Under the pieces are notes generated by a model. It saw only the letters and a program-made list of their open reading frames with translations. It was not told the DNA's origin and ran no database searches. Made by a program: the position numbers and the translations under genes. Positions 7,077 to 15,968 of a stretch of 34,495 nucleotides of DNA are shown here, piece after piece. The DNA is from Bacteroidales bacterium. Its GTDB lineage: Bacteria; Bacteroidota; Bacteroidia; Bacteroidales; JAAUTT01. The DNA lies in contig JANYAP010000099.1 of NCBI GenBank assembly GCA_025361285.1, forward strand, positions 1 to 34,495, in the 5' to 3' direction. How positions within the stretch are numbered: position 1 is the stretch's first letter; each line of letters starts with the position of its first letter.

Positions 7077-9497
7077 CTAAAACATCACTTTTCCGCCACC
7101 TTTTGGCTCATTTTGTTCGCGGTTAAGTTTTTTAATTTTATCGGCTCGCTGCTGAAAAGTGAAGGAGAAGGTAACAGTCCAGAAATTAGCAATATCGATT
7201 GACATTTTAGAGGTTTCGAAATAATTTTTTCGGTTTATTTCTGAATTATTGGCATCGAAGGTAGTTAAAAATGGATTGATGGTTAGAATTGATATCTTTC
7301 CATTCTTATTTTTAAGTAGTTGTTTTTCAACACCAAACCCAAAAATTACGCCTCGCTTGTTGGTGCTTTGACTTGTAATATAAGGACTACTATAACTAAA
7401 AAAGTTAAACACCGTAAAGCTTTTCGGTAAAGAAAAAACATTGTATAAATTGGTTCGGTACGATACTTTGCTTGCACCTTCAATGTTGTATTGCTCAATT
7501 TGAGTTATATCCATCTTAAACACACTAATATAAGGGTTTATTGTCCACCACTTTGCAACATTAACTGCTCCCGATAGGCTTAAACCATATTCGAAGCCTG
7601 TGCCAACATTTTCGACGCGGGTTTTCGATTTATTGCCAGTTACAACTGTTACCGATTCGAAACCATCGTTAAAATAGTTTACATAAGCACTAGGCGACAG
7701 GTAGTTACTGCCAAGCTGAATAGGATACGCCAATTCAACTTTGTTGTAATACGATGGTTTAAGATTAGGATTACCACTTGATGTATTCAAGGAATCGCCA
7801 CTATGCAATACGATTGGGTTTAAGTTCTGAATACTAGGTCGTTGTATCGATCGCCGATAGCTAAGCTTAATTGATTGCTTATCGTTAATTTTTTGTTGAA
7901 CAGATACTTGAGGAAGTAAACACAAATAATCGATTGGGGAAAAGGTGCCAATTTCCACCTTTGCCGATTCGAGGCGTAAACCCCCTTGCCAGCTAAAATT
8001 TTTTATTGAACCTGAAATGTTAGCATATACCGAATTCAAAAATTGGTTATGTTGAAAGGTGTTTGCAAAGGCATCAGATGAGAGATAAAATTTTGATTTA
8101 TAACGTGTTGTGATATTTTGGTAACCCAAACCGAGTTTTATTTTTTTAAATATTGGCTGCATGTAATCGGCCTTAACAACAAGTCCTTCGGCATACGTAT
8201 CGGTTGTTTCTCTATGGTATTCAACATCTCCGAATTTCGTTAATTTATCCATCAAATAATTCTGCACATTATATTGATTATCGGATAATATATCTGAAAA
8301 ACAATAATTTGCATCTATAGTCAATTCCTGTTCGGGTTTCGCGAAATTACGTTTGTAAAATACACCATAGTACCTATCATTACCCGAATTTATTTGATTA
8401 GAAGGTGAATTAGTTAGAAATTTGGATCTTATTCCATCTGTAAGCCACTCTTTTGTAATACTATCGGCCTTATTTTCAAATTTATTTTTAGGGTTGAAAC
8501 TTGCATAGAAGTTAACGGTATTTTTGTCATTTACGAACCAATCTATACCGAATTCTAAATTGCTCCACATGCCTGTTTCTATATTTGTGCCCTTCTGAAT
8601 AAATTCTGTAACAGTGTTACCCTCAGTCGATTTTCGATAAGTACTACTTTTGAATGTTAGTTTTTCGGGATATGCATTGGCAGAGGCATACAGCCGTATT
8701 TTACTTGTTCCGTATTCGATATTTGCCCTTGAGCCCGACGATATAACATTAAAGTTAATGGGTACTTCAGCCGAAAAGCCACCAGCAAAACCACCTTTCC
8801 GATCCTTTTTAAGTTTTATGTTTATAACACCCGTTACATCGGCTCCATATTTAACCGATGGATTAGTCATTATCTCAATTTTATCGATGGTTTTTGGGTC
8901 AATTTGCGCCAGATAATTCTTGTCTCGAACCCTATCGTCAACTAAAATTTGAATATTGCTACTACCTTCTAGCAATACATTTTTTTGAAAATCGACACTT
9001 ACTGCTGGCACTTGGCGTAATAATTCTAAACCCGAATTGGCAGTTGCTGCAGCCTTTTCGCTAACTGTATAAACCGTTTTATCAACTTCGGCCACACCTT
9101 TTAGGCGCTCACCTATAATTGTAACTTCGGCTAAACTTTTGGTTTCCTCGTCCATCGTTATCTTATCGATATGCACTAAAGGGTTTGACGATGAAAGTAT
9201 TACACCCTCTTTAATTGTTCTTTTATAGCCTATACTCGAACACTTTAATACGTAATTACCAAATGGTAAATCGTTAAAAGTGAATAGCCCAGTTGTATCG
9301 GTGCTTACACCTGTTACAAGTGCGCTGTCGGGCAAACTGTGCAGCGAAATGGTTGCATACTCAATTGGCTTGTTCGAAGCCGAACTTAACAAACGACCTT
9401 CTATTTTGCCTGTGTTTAACGCGTTTGCTAACGAACAAATACCTAAAAATAAAAGCGATAGGTTTCTTTTTCGATTGTAAATTAATAGTTTTAACAT
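7077..9497 (-). CDS. TonB-dependent receptor-like outer-membrane beta-barrel protein (OMP_b-brl_3 type)
   Basis: An 806-aa outer-membrane protein. After the signal peptide (about residues 1-26) comes a carboxypeptidase-regulatory-like domain (GKIEGRLLSSASNKPIEYATISL), then a plug domain (about 125-235, with DKIEIMTNPSVKYGADVTGVINIKLKK), then a long beta-barrel resembling the PF14905 family. The conserved SYRRSIQRPSIQNLNP and GNPNLKPSYYNKVELAY segments of that family are visible. The C-terminus (EPKGGGKVMF) is not a classical aromatic-ended barrel strand. Substrate unknown. Its place between two GIN-domain genes in an ABC/GntR operon argues against a simple nutrient-uptake locus, but that is inference. 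Confidence 0.88.
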   Translation of the reverse strand: MLKLLIYNRKRNLSLLFLGICSLANALNTGKIEGRLLSSASNKPIEYATISLHSLPDSALVTGVSTDTTGLFTFNDLPFGNYVLKCSSIGYKRTIKEGVILSSSNPLVHIDKITMDEETKSLAEVTIIGERLKGVAEVDKTVYTVSEKAAATANSGLELLRQVPAVSVDFQKNVLLEGSSNIQILVDDRVRDKNYLAQIDPKTIDKIEIMTNPSVKYGADVTGVINIKLKKDRKGGFAGGFSAEVPINFNVISSGSRANIEYGTSKIRLYASANAYPEKLTFKSSTYRKSTEGNTVTEFIQKGTNIETGMWSNLEFGIDWFVNDKNTVNFYASFNPKNKFENKADSITKEWLTDGIRSKFLTNSPSNQINSGNDRYYGVFYKRNFAKPEQELTIDANYCFSDILSDNQYNVQNYLMDKLTKFGDVEYHRETTDTYAEGLVVKADYMQPIFKKIKLGLGYQNITTRYKSKFYLSSDAFANTFQHNQFLNSVYANISGSIKNFSWQGGLRLESAKVEIGTFSPIDYLCLLPQVSVQQKINDKQSIKLSYRRSIQRPSIQNLNPIVLHSGDSLNTSSGNPNLKPSYYNKVELAYPIQLGSNYLSPSAYVNYFNDGFESVTVVTGNKSKTRVENVGTGFEYGLSLSGAVNVAKWWTINPYISVFKMDITQIEQYNIEGASKVSYRTNLYNVFSLPKSFTVFNFFSYSSPYITSQSTNKRGVIFGFGVEKQLLKNKNGKISILTINPFLTTFDANNSEINRKNYFETSKMSIDIANFWTVTFSFTFQQRADKIKKLNREQNEPKGGGKVMF

Positions 9498-9550
9498 AGT
9501 TGTATGGTTTGTTGGTTATTTATTGATTATATGTAAGATTAATAGGCATT

Positions 9551-9665
9551 AGACTGGAGGCTGGAGGCTGGAGGTTTTAGACTGGAGGCTGGAGGCTGGA
9601 GGAACTTCGTTGGAGCTCATCTAAAGCGCCTCTAACCTCTATCCTAAAGCCTCTAGCCTAATTCC
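9551..9665. repeat. G-rich repeat followed by its near-complement inside the operon
   Basis: Two identical 24-bp units AGACTGGAGGCTGGAGGC... (9551-9574 and 9579-9602, separated by TTTT) are each built from smaller GGAGGCT steps. From 9629 a C-rich tract (CCTCTAACCTCTATCC...) follows that is roughly complementary. The operon transcript could fold here into a long imperfect hairpin between the DUF2807 gene (9671-10417) and the receptor gene (7077-9497). Confidence 0.75.
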
Positions 9666-9670
9666 TAAAA

Positions 9671-10417
9671 TTAATTCATACTAAAAATCCCACCAGTGTT
9701 CACATCCTGACGCTTTACCAATGGCTTTCCGATGCATTTTATAACGCAGCCGGTATTAGCTTCAACGCTAATTTCATCCGAAACACTAACGTTCATAACA
9801 GCACCAGTATTGCCCGATATGCTTGCGATTTTAGATGCAAAGTTATCGGCATTAAATACACAACCTGTTGATTCTACAGCTGTTAATTGCTCGGTTTTGC
9901 CCGACATATTACCTACCGTGCCTGTATCCATTTTCAAGTTTACGAAGTTATATTCTCCCGTAATTTCAAATACCGAGCCTGAAAGCGCAACTATTTCGAA
10001 ATTAGTGCTATACATTTTATTCATTGAAACAAAATCGGCGCCATTTTCAAGACCTAAATAATCGATGCTATCATTGGTAACGTAAATTTCAACGGGGTTA
10101 GCTATTTCAACATCATCAACAAAATATAACTGAAGTTTTCCATCGGTAACTTTTGTTATAACCATTTCGATAATTGCACTATCGGCAACTACACGCACCT
10201 GGCGCATATTGCCTTGCGTGTATTTAACTTTAACATGCCCCATACCGCCAATTTTATAAAACGCTGGCACAACACGTTGTTGTTCAATTATTTTACCGCT
10301 CATTTTTGTGTTAACATTAGCAAACCGCATTTCGCTTTTTGCAAATATTAACAACGAGGTTATCGATAATAAAATAAACGCTAAAAGTCCTAATAACAGA
10401 ATATTACTTGTTTTCAT
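9671..10417 (-). CDS. DUF2807 (GIN domain) protein, membrane-anchored or secreted
   Basis: A 248-aa protein beginning with one strong hydrophobic segment (ILLLGLLAFILLSITSLLIFA). No lipobox Cys follows it, so it is a signal peptide or N-terminal anchor rather than a lipoprotein signal. The body is strand-rich and ends in a regular solenoid (GNTGAVMNVSVSDEISVEANTGCVIKC, VNTGGIFSMN), which fits DUF2807. It lies 11 bp after the GntR gene and ahead of the beta-barrel receptor, so it is the first envelope gene after the transporter/regulator block. Function unknown. Confidence 0.75.
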   Translation of the reverse strand: MKTSNILLLGLLAFILLSITSLLIFAKSEMRFANVNTKMSGKIIEQQRVVPAFYKIGGMGHVKVKYTQGNMRQVRVVADSAIIEMVITKVTDGKLQLYFVDDVEIANPVEIYVTNDSIDYLGLENGADFVSMNKMYSTNFEIVALSGSVFEITGEYNFVNLKMDTGTVGNMSGKTEQLTAVESTGCVFNADNFASKIASISGNTGAVMNVSVSDEISVEANTGCVIKCIGKPLVKRQDVNTGGIFSMN

Positions 10418-10428
10418 TGTTTTACAAT

Positions 10429-10791
10429 TTATTTGTTAATTGTTTCGTTATAAAGTTTTTCCAAATCGGCACAGGTTAAGTTCAACAGGTGCATGGTTTT
10501 AAAGAACGCTGGAACTTCTTTTCGTATGAAAGCGTTTTTGCGCAATTCCAATGCTTTGGTATACCCGTCTAAATCAACAAAGTAGCCAATACCTCGTCGG
10601 TTTTGTATAATGCCCTGATCCTGAAGAAAATTGAACGCTCGCATAGCCGTGTTAGGGTTAACTTCCACAAGTACAGCAATTTCGCGTACCGATGGTATTC
10701 GTTCGTTAGCTTTCCATTCGCGCGACAGAATATTTTGGCAGAAATAATCGGCTATCTGCATGTAAATGGGTTGATTATCGATAAAATCCAT
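10429..10791 (-). CDS. GntR-family regulator, YtrA subfamily
   Basis: A 120-aa protein with the N-terminal GntR winged helix-turn-helix (PIYMQIADYFCQNILSREWKANERIPSVREIAVLVEVNPNTAMRAFNFLQDQGII) and only a short helical C-terminal tail, the size and shape of YtrA-type repressors. In that subfamily the regulator is usually encoded next to, and controls, an ABC transporter. Here the permease stop and this gene's ATG are 1 bp apart, so translation is probably coupled. It is expected to bind the palindrome at the head of its own operon (12427-12452). The effector is unknown; YtrA relatives often respond to cell-wall antibiotics, which is only a hint here. Confidence 0.92.
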   Translation of the reverse strand: MDFIDNQPIYMQIADYFCQNILSREWKANERIPSVREIAVLVEVNPNTAMRAFNFLQDQGIIQNRRGIGYFVDLDGYTKALELRKNAFIRKEVPAFFKTMHLLNLTCADLEKLYNETINK

Positions 10792-10792
10792 A

Positions 10793-11575
10793 TCATACCT
10801 CTCTTTCTTTTAGTCGGAAATAAGCTACGGTTAAGAAAAATGGAGCCATTGCACCCCAAAATAAAAACTCACCTATTGGCTTAAGTACGTTATCGCCAAC
10901 ATATTTATAGTGTTCAACTTTTGCTTTTGAAAAATGATCATTGAACCACATGTTGTTGAACGATACGGAATTAAAAAGCAGTTTGGCAGAAATACCAATG
11001 AATAATATAATTCCGATTATACACACAAATACTGTAAGTAAAGTTTTAAAAAAATTAGACTTTCGGAAATATATTGCTCCTAATAAGAATACGGACTGTG
11101 TAACCATATAAACGCCATACGTTTTAAGCATTTCTATAGAAAAAACATTAATAAACTCTATTGATTTCGATAAAACAAGCACAGCAAATAGCCAAAAAAG
11201 AATGTTAATCATGTAAATTACAATAATACTGTACATTACATAAATTATGGTGGTTGTGAGCCAAGCCGACATTAATTTTTCGAACGTTGAAGCTGGCAGC
11301 GTTAGATATAAATAACCCCTATGTGGCGCGTTTAACTCGGTGAAAATTATACTTGTGAAAATATATCCGCCAATTATAAAGAATCGAAAAATAGAGCCTT
11401 GTAACTCATTAATATTAAACGAATTATCGGAAAAAACCATTGAAACAATACCAGAAAATAATACAATGCCAACAACCACAGCCGTAGCAATTAGTAAATT
11501 TTTATGATTAAAAAATATTTGTCGTAAAACCAAGTGTTTCAATCGGTTAATATCAAAAAAGGAATTTGTATTCAT
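10793..11575 (-). CDS. ABC transporter permease subunit
   Basis: A 260-aa integral membrane protein with about six hydrophobic segments (for example LLIATAVVVGIVLFSGIVSMV, FFIIGGYIFTSIIF, IIYVMYSIIVIYMINILFWLFAVLVL and a C-terminal FLFWGAMAPFFLTVAYF). The arrangement resembles ABC-2-type export permeases, although sequence identity to a named family cannot be judged here. It lies 5 bp after the ATPase gene and overlaps the operon rhythm of the GntR gene. It should pair with the ATPase as a homodimeric exporter or lipid/peptide-acting transporter in the inner membrane. Confidence 0.82.
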   Translation of the reverse strand: MNTNSFFDINRLKHLVLRQIFFNHKNLLIATAVVVGIVLFSGIVSMVFSDNSFNINELQGSIFRFFIIGGYIFTSIIFTELNAPHRGYLYLTLPASTFEKLMSAWLTTTIIYVMYSIIVIYMINILFWLFAVLVLSKSIEFINVFSIEMLKTYGVYMVTQSVFLLGAIYFRKSNFFKTLLTVFVCIIGIILFIGISAKLLFNSVSFNNMWFNDHFSKAKVEHYKYVGDNVLKPIGEFLFWGAMAPFFLTVAYFRLKEREV

Positions 11576-11580
11576 AACTA

Positions 11581-12411
11581 TCAGTTTTTAAATTCGTTAG
11601 TAACTTTTTGTGGGTTCGAAACCACACCGTTAAAGAGAAGTTCCAAATCAATTTCGGTTTCCTCGTCGGTTTTGCGGCACATGGTGGCATAGCCTCCCAT
11701 AACTAGCTCACTATAAACAACATCCAATTTATCGGTATTTTTGGTTAGCGTAAACGACAGCTTCTTCGAAATATCCTCGGTACTTTGGTGAAACACCACT
11801 TTACCGCTTTCGAGAATTATAATATGGTCGATTAAACTGGCTAAATCCCTTACCTGATGGGTTGAGATGATGATGCTCCGTTCCTCGCCCATCGAAGCAG
11901 CAATTATTCGCCGAAACTGGCTTTTCGAAGGAATATCTAGTCCGTTGGTGGGTTCGTCGAGAATTAACAATCGGGTTCGAGTGGCAAGTCCAAAGGCTAT
12001 TAAAAACTTTTTCTTTTGTCCGTACGAAAGCGCCGAGAGCTTAGCGTTGTTATTTATCTCAAATTCAATCAAATACTTATCGAGAATTACCTTATCGAAT
12101 TTAGGATAGAACGGTGCATGCATTTTGGTAAACAAGCTCATTGAAATTGCAGGCAGCTGAAATTCCTCGGGAATAAAATATACATCGCTTAACACTTCGG
12201 GCAAACGTTCGCGCGCTGGTTTATCGAATACCAAACACTCACCTTTTACAGGAAACAAAAGACCTAAAATCTGCTTTAGAAGCGTTGTTTTACCAGCTCC
12301 ATTGCGCCCCAGTAATCCATAAATATTTCCAGCGGGTATATTAAGATTCAGATCATCAAATAGATACCTTTTTTTAGTGTATCCGAACGTCAAGTTTTTA
12401 ATTTCTATCAT
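11581..12411 (-). CDS. ABC transporter ATP-binding protein
   Basis: A 276-aa ATPase and the first gene of the seven-gene operon. The Walker A motif is GRNGAGKTT (residues about 35-43), the signature LSYGQ (about 128-132), Walker B LLILDEP (about 148-154), and the switch His is in STHQ (about 185). The C-terminal 60 residues form the accessory region seen in drug or lantibiotic-export ATPases. It powers the permease encoded 5 bp downstream. Start: ATG at 12411, preceded by a strong Bacteroidota promoter (12453-12482). Confidence 0.93.
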   Translation of the reverse strand: MIEIKNLTFGYTKKRYLFDDLNLNIPAGNIYGLLGRNGAGKTTLLKQILGLLFPVKGECLVFDKPARERLPEVLSDVYFIPEEFQLPAISMSLFTKMHAPFYPKFDKVILDKYLIEFEINNNAKLSALSYGQKKKFLIAFGLATRTRLLILDEPTNGLDIPSKSQFRRIIAASMGEERSIIISTHQVRDLASLIDHIIILESGKVVFHQSTEDISKKLSFTLTKNTDKLDVVYSELVMGGYATMCRKTDEETEIDLELLFNGVVSNPQKVTNEFKN

Positions 12412-12426
12412 AGTATGTTATTTAAT

Positions 12427-12452
12427 TAGTGTACTACTTAACTAATACAGTG
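12427..12452. promoter_or_regulatory. Candidate operator for the YtrA-type GntR regulator
   Basis: TAGTGTACTACTTAACTAATACAGTG is an imperfect palindrome centred on TA: 8 of 12 arm positions pair, with a TGTA...TACA core. It starts just after the -7 box of the operon promoter, so it would cover the transcription start. The position fits autorepression by the GntR protein. Binding is inferred, not shown. Confidence 0.55.
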
Positions 12453-12482
12453 CAAATATATGAAGGTTTTTTATTATTGCAA
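12453..12482 (-). promoter_or_regulatory. Promoter of the ABC/GntR/GIN operon
   Basis: On the minus strand, TTG at 12482-12480 is followed by 19 nt and then TATATTTG (12460-12453), matching the Bacteroidota consensus TTTG-N19-TAnnTTTG. The start codon at 12411 lies about 40 nt downstream. Confidence 0.75.
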
Positions 12483-12574
12483 TTATTTCGTCATTTTTTT
12501 TTAACTTATTTTGTGATTTTTTTTACGAACATTAACTAAGCTGCATTTGTTGGGCTATAACAATAATCTGAATT

Positions 12575-14890
12575 ATGAAAATTTGCCAATTGCTGTGTAT
12601 CATTCTTCTAACAAATACCTTGAGTAGTAATATTTTATCGAGCGAACTTCCTCACAAAACCTTAACAGGTAAAGTGACCGACAAGTTAACTCAAACCAGT
12701 TTGCCAGGAGCAACCGTGTATATAACCGATTTAAAAATAGGTGTAATTACCAATGGCGAAGGTACTTATCATTTCAATAATCTTCCGGCGGCACGTATGC
12801 TGGTGCAAGTAAGTTTTATAGGCTATAAAACTATTGCATTGCTGGTCGATTTCGAAAAAACTGCCAATCTCAATTTCGAATTAGAGCAATCATCTATCGA
12901 GGTTTCCGAAGTAGTTATTACCGGAAGCGGTGTATCGAGCGACATACGACATACCAGCGTATCGGTGTCGACCATAAAAGGTAAAGAATTGTTAGCTATT
13001 CCTTCAACCAATCTTGTAAATGCATTAACTTCAATACCAGGTATTTCGGCAATAACAACTGGTGGTGCGGTTTCCAAACCCGTTATTCGAGGTTTGAGCT
13101 ATAACCATGTAATAACGCTCAACGATGGTATGCGCCAAGAAGGCAATCAATGGGGAGATGAGCATGGTATTGAAATTGACCAGTTTGCAGTCGATCGCAT
13201 TGAAATTCTGAAAGGTCCGGCTAGTCTTTTGTACGGTTCCGATGCTCTTGGCGGAGTAATTAACATAATGGAGCCTACACCAACCCATGTTGGGCATATT
13301 GATAATGAGGCTGCTTCGCGGTTTTCAACAAATAACAATTTAATTTCCACATCGTTAATGAACCAAGGAAACCTAAACGGATTTATTTGGAAAGTTCGGG
13401 GAACGTATAAAAATGCAGCCTCCTATAAAACGCCAACCGAATACGTTTATAATTCGGGCTTTAACGAGAAAGATATCAGCGGAACATTTGGTATTAACCG
13501 TTCGTGGGGATATTCTCATCTACATGTAAGTTCCTATCAATCAAATATTGGCAGCGTAGAGGCTGAACGCGATTCAATTACCGAAAAATTTGTAAACCAG
13601 CAAGGTCAAATTGTACCGACCAATAAATTAAAAGGACGATTGCTCGATACTCCATTTCAATCGGTTACACACCAAAAAATTGGGTTAGTAAATAACTTTT
13701 ATTTAGGGAACAATAATCAATTAAAACTAAATATTGGTTACCAAACCAACAATCGTAAGGAGTTTGTCGATTCGAAGTTTGTTCCAGGGTTGTATTTTCA
13801 CCTTAACACATTTACATACGACGCTAAATTTATCGTCGGCGAACACCGTGGATGGGAACCAGTTGTAGGCTTTTCGGGCATGTCTCAAAATAACTATAAT
13901 CTTGGTAATGAATATCTTATACCAAACTATCAATTACTCGACGGAGGAGCATTTTTCTATTTGAAGAAGACTTTGCCGAAATTTACCTTCAACGGAGGTG
14001 TACGTTACGACTTTCGTGATATTCAGGCACATGAACTTATATTACCAAATATGGAAGTTCGTTTCTCGGATTTCGACACCAAGTTAACGGCGTTTTCGGG
14101 AGCGTTGGGAATGACGTGGGAATTAAGCCACACGTGCGACTTTAAACTTAATTTGGGGCGTGGTTTTCGGTCGCCAAACATAGCCGAACTTGCCTCGAAT
14201 GGTGTGCACGAAGGTACTTTTCGTTACGAATTGGGAAACAGCACGTTAAAGCCAGAGACAAGTATGCAGCTCGATGGAGAATTTGCTTTTCACAACACAA
14301 GGTCATCTATCACTATTAGTGGCTTTTACAATCATATCAAAAACTACATTTACGAACGAAACGTGAACGGAGAAATTAAAACCATCTACGGAAATAATTA
14401 TCCAGTTTATCGTTTCGATCAAGGTAATTCGTTACTAGTAGGTTTTGAGGTATTTGCCGATATTCACCCACTAGAAATTATCCATTTCGAAAATAGCGTT
14501 TCGTATGTACATGCTCAAAACCAACTTACAAACAATCCGTTACCACTAATTCCTCCACTGCATTCGAAACATAAGGTTAAATGGGTTGTAACAAAAACGA
14601 AAGGCATTTTTATAGAACCATACCTAAGCCTAGGTATCGACCTGATATCCAAACAGAATCGTTACGATGCATTCGAAACCGTTACCGATGGTTATGCACT
14701 TATTAATGCTTCGATTGGAACCGATTTGATGCTTGGAAAAACCAAAACAACTTGGTTTATAAGTGGCTCAAATTTAACTAATAAGAGTTATTTCGATCAC
14801 CTAAATAGATTAAAATATGTAGGTGTTTACAATCCGGGGAGAGACATTACGTTTGGTATAGTTATCCCGTTCGAAAAAGAATTAAAATAA
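12575..14890 (+). CDS. TonB-dependent outer-membrane receptor
   Basis: A 771-aa receptor for active uptake across the outer membrane. The signal peptide (about 1-23) is followed by a carboxypeptidase-regulatory-like domain (LTGKVTDKLTQTSLPGATVYITD), a plug domain (about 120-235, with GMRQEGNQWGDEHGIEIDQFAVDRIEILKGPASLLYGSDALGGVINI) and a 22-strand-type barrel, with NLGRGFRSPNIAELASNGVHEGTFRYELGN and the C-terminal strand DITFGIVIPF. The QWGDEHG plug segment is seen in receptors often annotated for metal or metal-complex uptake, but substrate is not assignable from sequence alone. It is transcribed divergently from the ABC/GntR operon, so the palindrome at 12427-12452 might affect it too. I saw no clear TAnnTTTG for this gene. 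Confidence 0.93.
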   Translation: MKICQLLCIILLTNTLSSNILSSELPHKTLTGKVTDKLTQTSLPGATVYITDLKIGVITNGEGTYHFNNLPAARMLVQVSFIGYKTIALLVDFEKTANLNFELEQSSIEVSEVVITGSGVSSDIRHTSVSVSTIKGKELLAIPSTNLVNALTSIPGISAITTGGAVSKPVIRGLSYNHVITLNDGMRQEGNQWGDEHGIEIDQFAVDRIEILKGPASLLYGSDALGGVINIMEPTPTHVGHIDNEAASRFSTNNNLISTSLMNQGNLNGFIWKVRGTYKNAASYKTPTEYVYNSGFNEKDISGTFGINRSWGYSHLHVSSYQSNIGSVEAERDSITEKFVNQQGQIVPTNKLKGRLLDTPFQSVTHQKIGLVNNFYLGNNNQLKLNIGYQTNNRKEFVDSKFVPGLYFHLNTFTYDAKFIVGEHRGWEPVVGFSGMSQNNYNLGNEYLIPNYQLLDGGAFFYLKKTLPKFTFNGGVRYDFRDIQAHELILPNMEVRFSDFDTKLTAFSGALGMTWELSHTCDFKLNLGRGFRSPNIAELASNGVHEGTFRYELGNSTLKPETSMQLDGEFAFHNTRSSITISGFYNHIKNYIYERNVNGEIKTIYGNNYPVYRFDQGNSLLVGFEVFADIHPLEIIHFENSVSYVHAQNQLTNNPLPLIPPLHSKHKVKWVVTKTKGIFIEPYLSLGIDLISKQNRYDAFETVTDGYALINASIGTDLMLGKTKTTWFISGSNLTNKSYFDHLNRLKYVGVYNPGRDITFGIVIPFEKELK

Positions 14891-14912
14891 TATGATTAAT
14901 GGCAACACCTAC

Positions 14913-15590
14913 TTAGAATACTGTACTTTCGTGAAATTTTTTTATCAACAACTCCGATTTTTTTACCGATAGTTTTAGCCATTCGAGCATTAGCTCGGTT
15001 TTTTCGGTAGGCGATAGCCGCCAATCCACTTCCGACAATCGTATTTTTTCGATTAGCCTATTTAATATCATGGCATTAGAAACCGACAAGTTATAACTTT
15101 CGGTAAAACCGTACATTGGAATAGTAATTAATTCGTCGGCATTTTGCTTTACAGTTTCGCTAATACCCAGATGCTCAGTACCTAATACTATTGCAAATTT
15201 TCCTTTGCATACGTCAAAATCTTGCAGTTGAGTACAATTCTTACCTGGCAACGTTGCCACAATTCTATAACCATCGGCCTTTAATGCGTTAATAGCTTCT
15301 AATGAATTGTTTTCGAAAGTGTTGTATTTGTGCTGATTAACCCATTTTCCAGCACCTCTTGCAACTCGTTTACTATAATAGTATTGATTTAAATTTTCGA
15401 CGATATGCAAATTCTGAACTCCCAAGCACTCGCAAGTACGAAGAACGGCATTTGCATTTTGTGCATCGCTAATATCTTCGAGCAACACGGTAACGTATTT
15501 TGTACGGTTTTCAATTACCTTTTCAATTACTGCTAACCGTCGTTCCGATACAAAGCTCGAAAGGAAATCGATGAGTTTATTAGTTATCAT
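14913..15590 (-). CDS. trmH: TrmH-like tRNA/rRNA 2'-O-ribose methyltransferase (SpoU family)
   Basis: A 225-aa SPOUT enzyme that transfers a methyl group from SAM to the 2'-OH of a ribose, most likely G18 of tRNA. The three SpoU motifs are present: NANAVLRTCECLG, IVLGTEHLGIS and YNLSVSNAMILNRL. An N-terminal basic helix region and a C-terminal helical tail match TrmH (about 229 aa in E. coli). The ORF track extends the frame to 15788, but those 66 residues run over the terminator and the HU gene. The ATG at 15590 gives a normal-length protein and is chosen. Whether G18 is the real target is inferred from TrmH-like length and ends. Confidence 0.88.
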   Translation of the reverse strand: MITNKLIDFLSSFVSERRLAVIEKVIENRTKYVTVLLEDISDAQNANAVLRTCECLGVQNLHIVENLNQYYYSKRVARGAGKWVNQHKYNTFENNSLEAINALKADGYRIVATLPGKNCTQLQDFDVCKGKFAIVLGTEHLGISETVKQNADELITIPMYGFTESYNLSVSNAMILNRLIEKIRLSEVDWRLSPTEKTELMLEWLKLSVKKSELLIKKFHESTVF

Positions 15591-15602
15591 AACCTTATAT
15601 AA

Positions 15603-15628
15603 ACAAAAAAGGGAGCATAAAGCTCCCC
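15603..15628 (-). terminator. Intrinsic terminator of the HU gene
   Basis: On the minus strand GGGAGC-TTTAT-GCTCCC is followed by a run of six T residues, 20 bp beyond the HU stop codon and just before the trmH start. Confidence 0.85.
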
Positions 15629-15648
15629 AAAATATTTTTAGTAATAGA

Positions 15649-15921
15649 TTATTGAACTCCTCCAACGAGATCAGAGCCAGCTTTAAACTTAACCACTTTC
15701 TTAGCCTTAATGCTAATAGGCTTGCCTGTTTGAGGATTACGACCATTACGCGCGCTGCGTTTTGCAACCGAAAACGAACCAAAACCAACTAATGCCACAC
15801 GTTCACCAGTCTTTAATGCATCGCTAGTAGCTTTAATGTAAGCATCGAGGGCTTTTTTCGAATCTACTTTAGTCAACTTTGTTTCAGCAGCAATTGCATC
15901 GATTAATTCACCTTTGTTCAT
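15649..15921 (-). CDS. hup: HU-family DNA-binding protein
   Basis: A 90-aa histone-like protein that bends and compacts DNA as a dimer. The full HU/IHF fold is visible: helices 1-2 (MNKGELIDAIAAETKLTKVDSKKALDAYIKATSDAL), the saddle strand VALVGFGSFSVAKRSARNGRNPQTG (residues about 43-67) and the arm/C-terminal helix (ISIKAKKVVKFKAGSDL). It is a stand-alone transcription unit with its own promoter and terminator. Confidence 0.97.
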   Translation of the reverse strand: MNKGELIDAIAAETKLTKVDSKKALDAYIKATSDALKTGERVALVGFGSFSVAKRSARNGRNPQTGKPISIKAKKVVKFKAGSDLVGGVQ

Positions 15922-15968
15922 AATAAATTTTTTAGGGTTAGTAAATAATAAATTTGTATTTCTTATCG

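Noticed and set aside
15591-15788. N-terminal extension of TrmH in the ORF track
   Set aside because: The added residues are an out-of-frame reading of the HU gene and its terminator; the ATG at 15590 gives the normal length.
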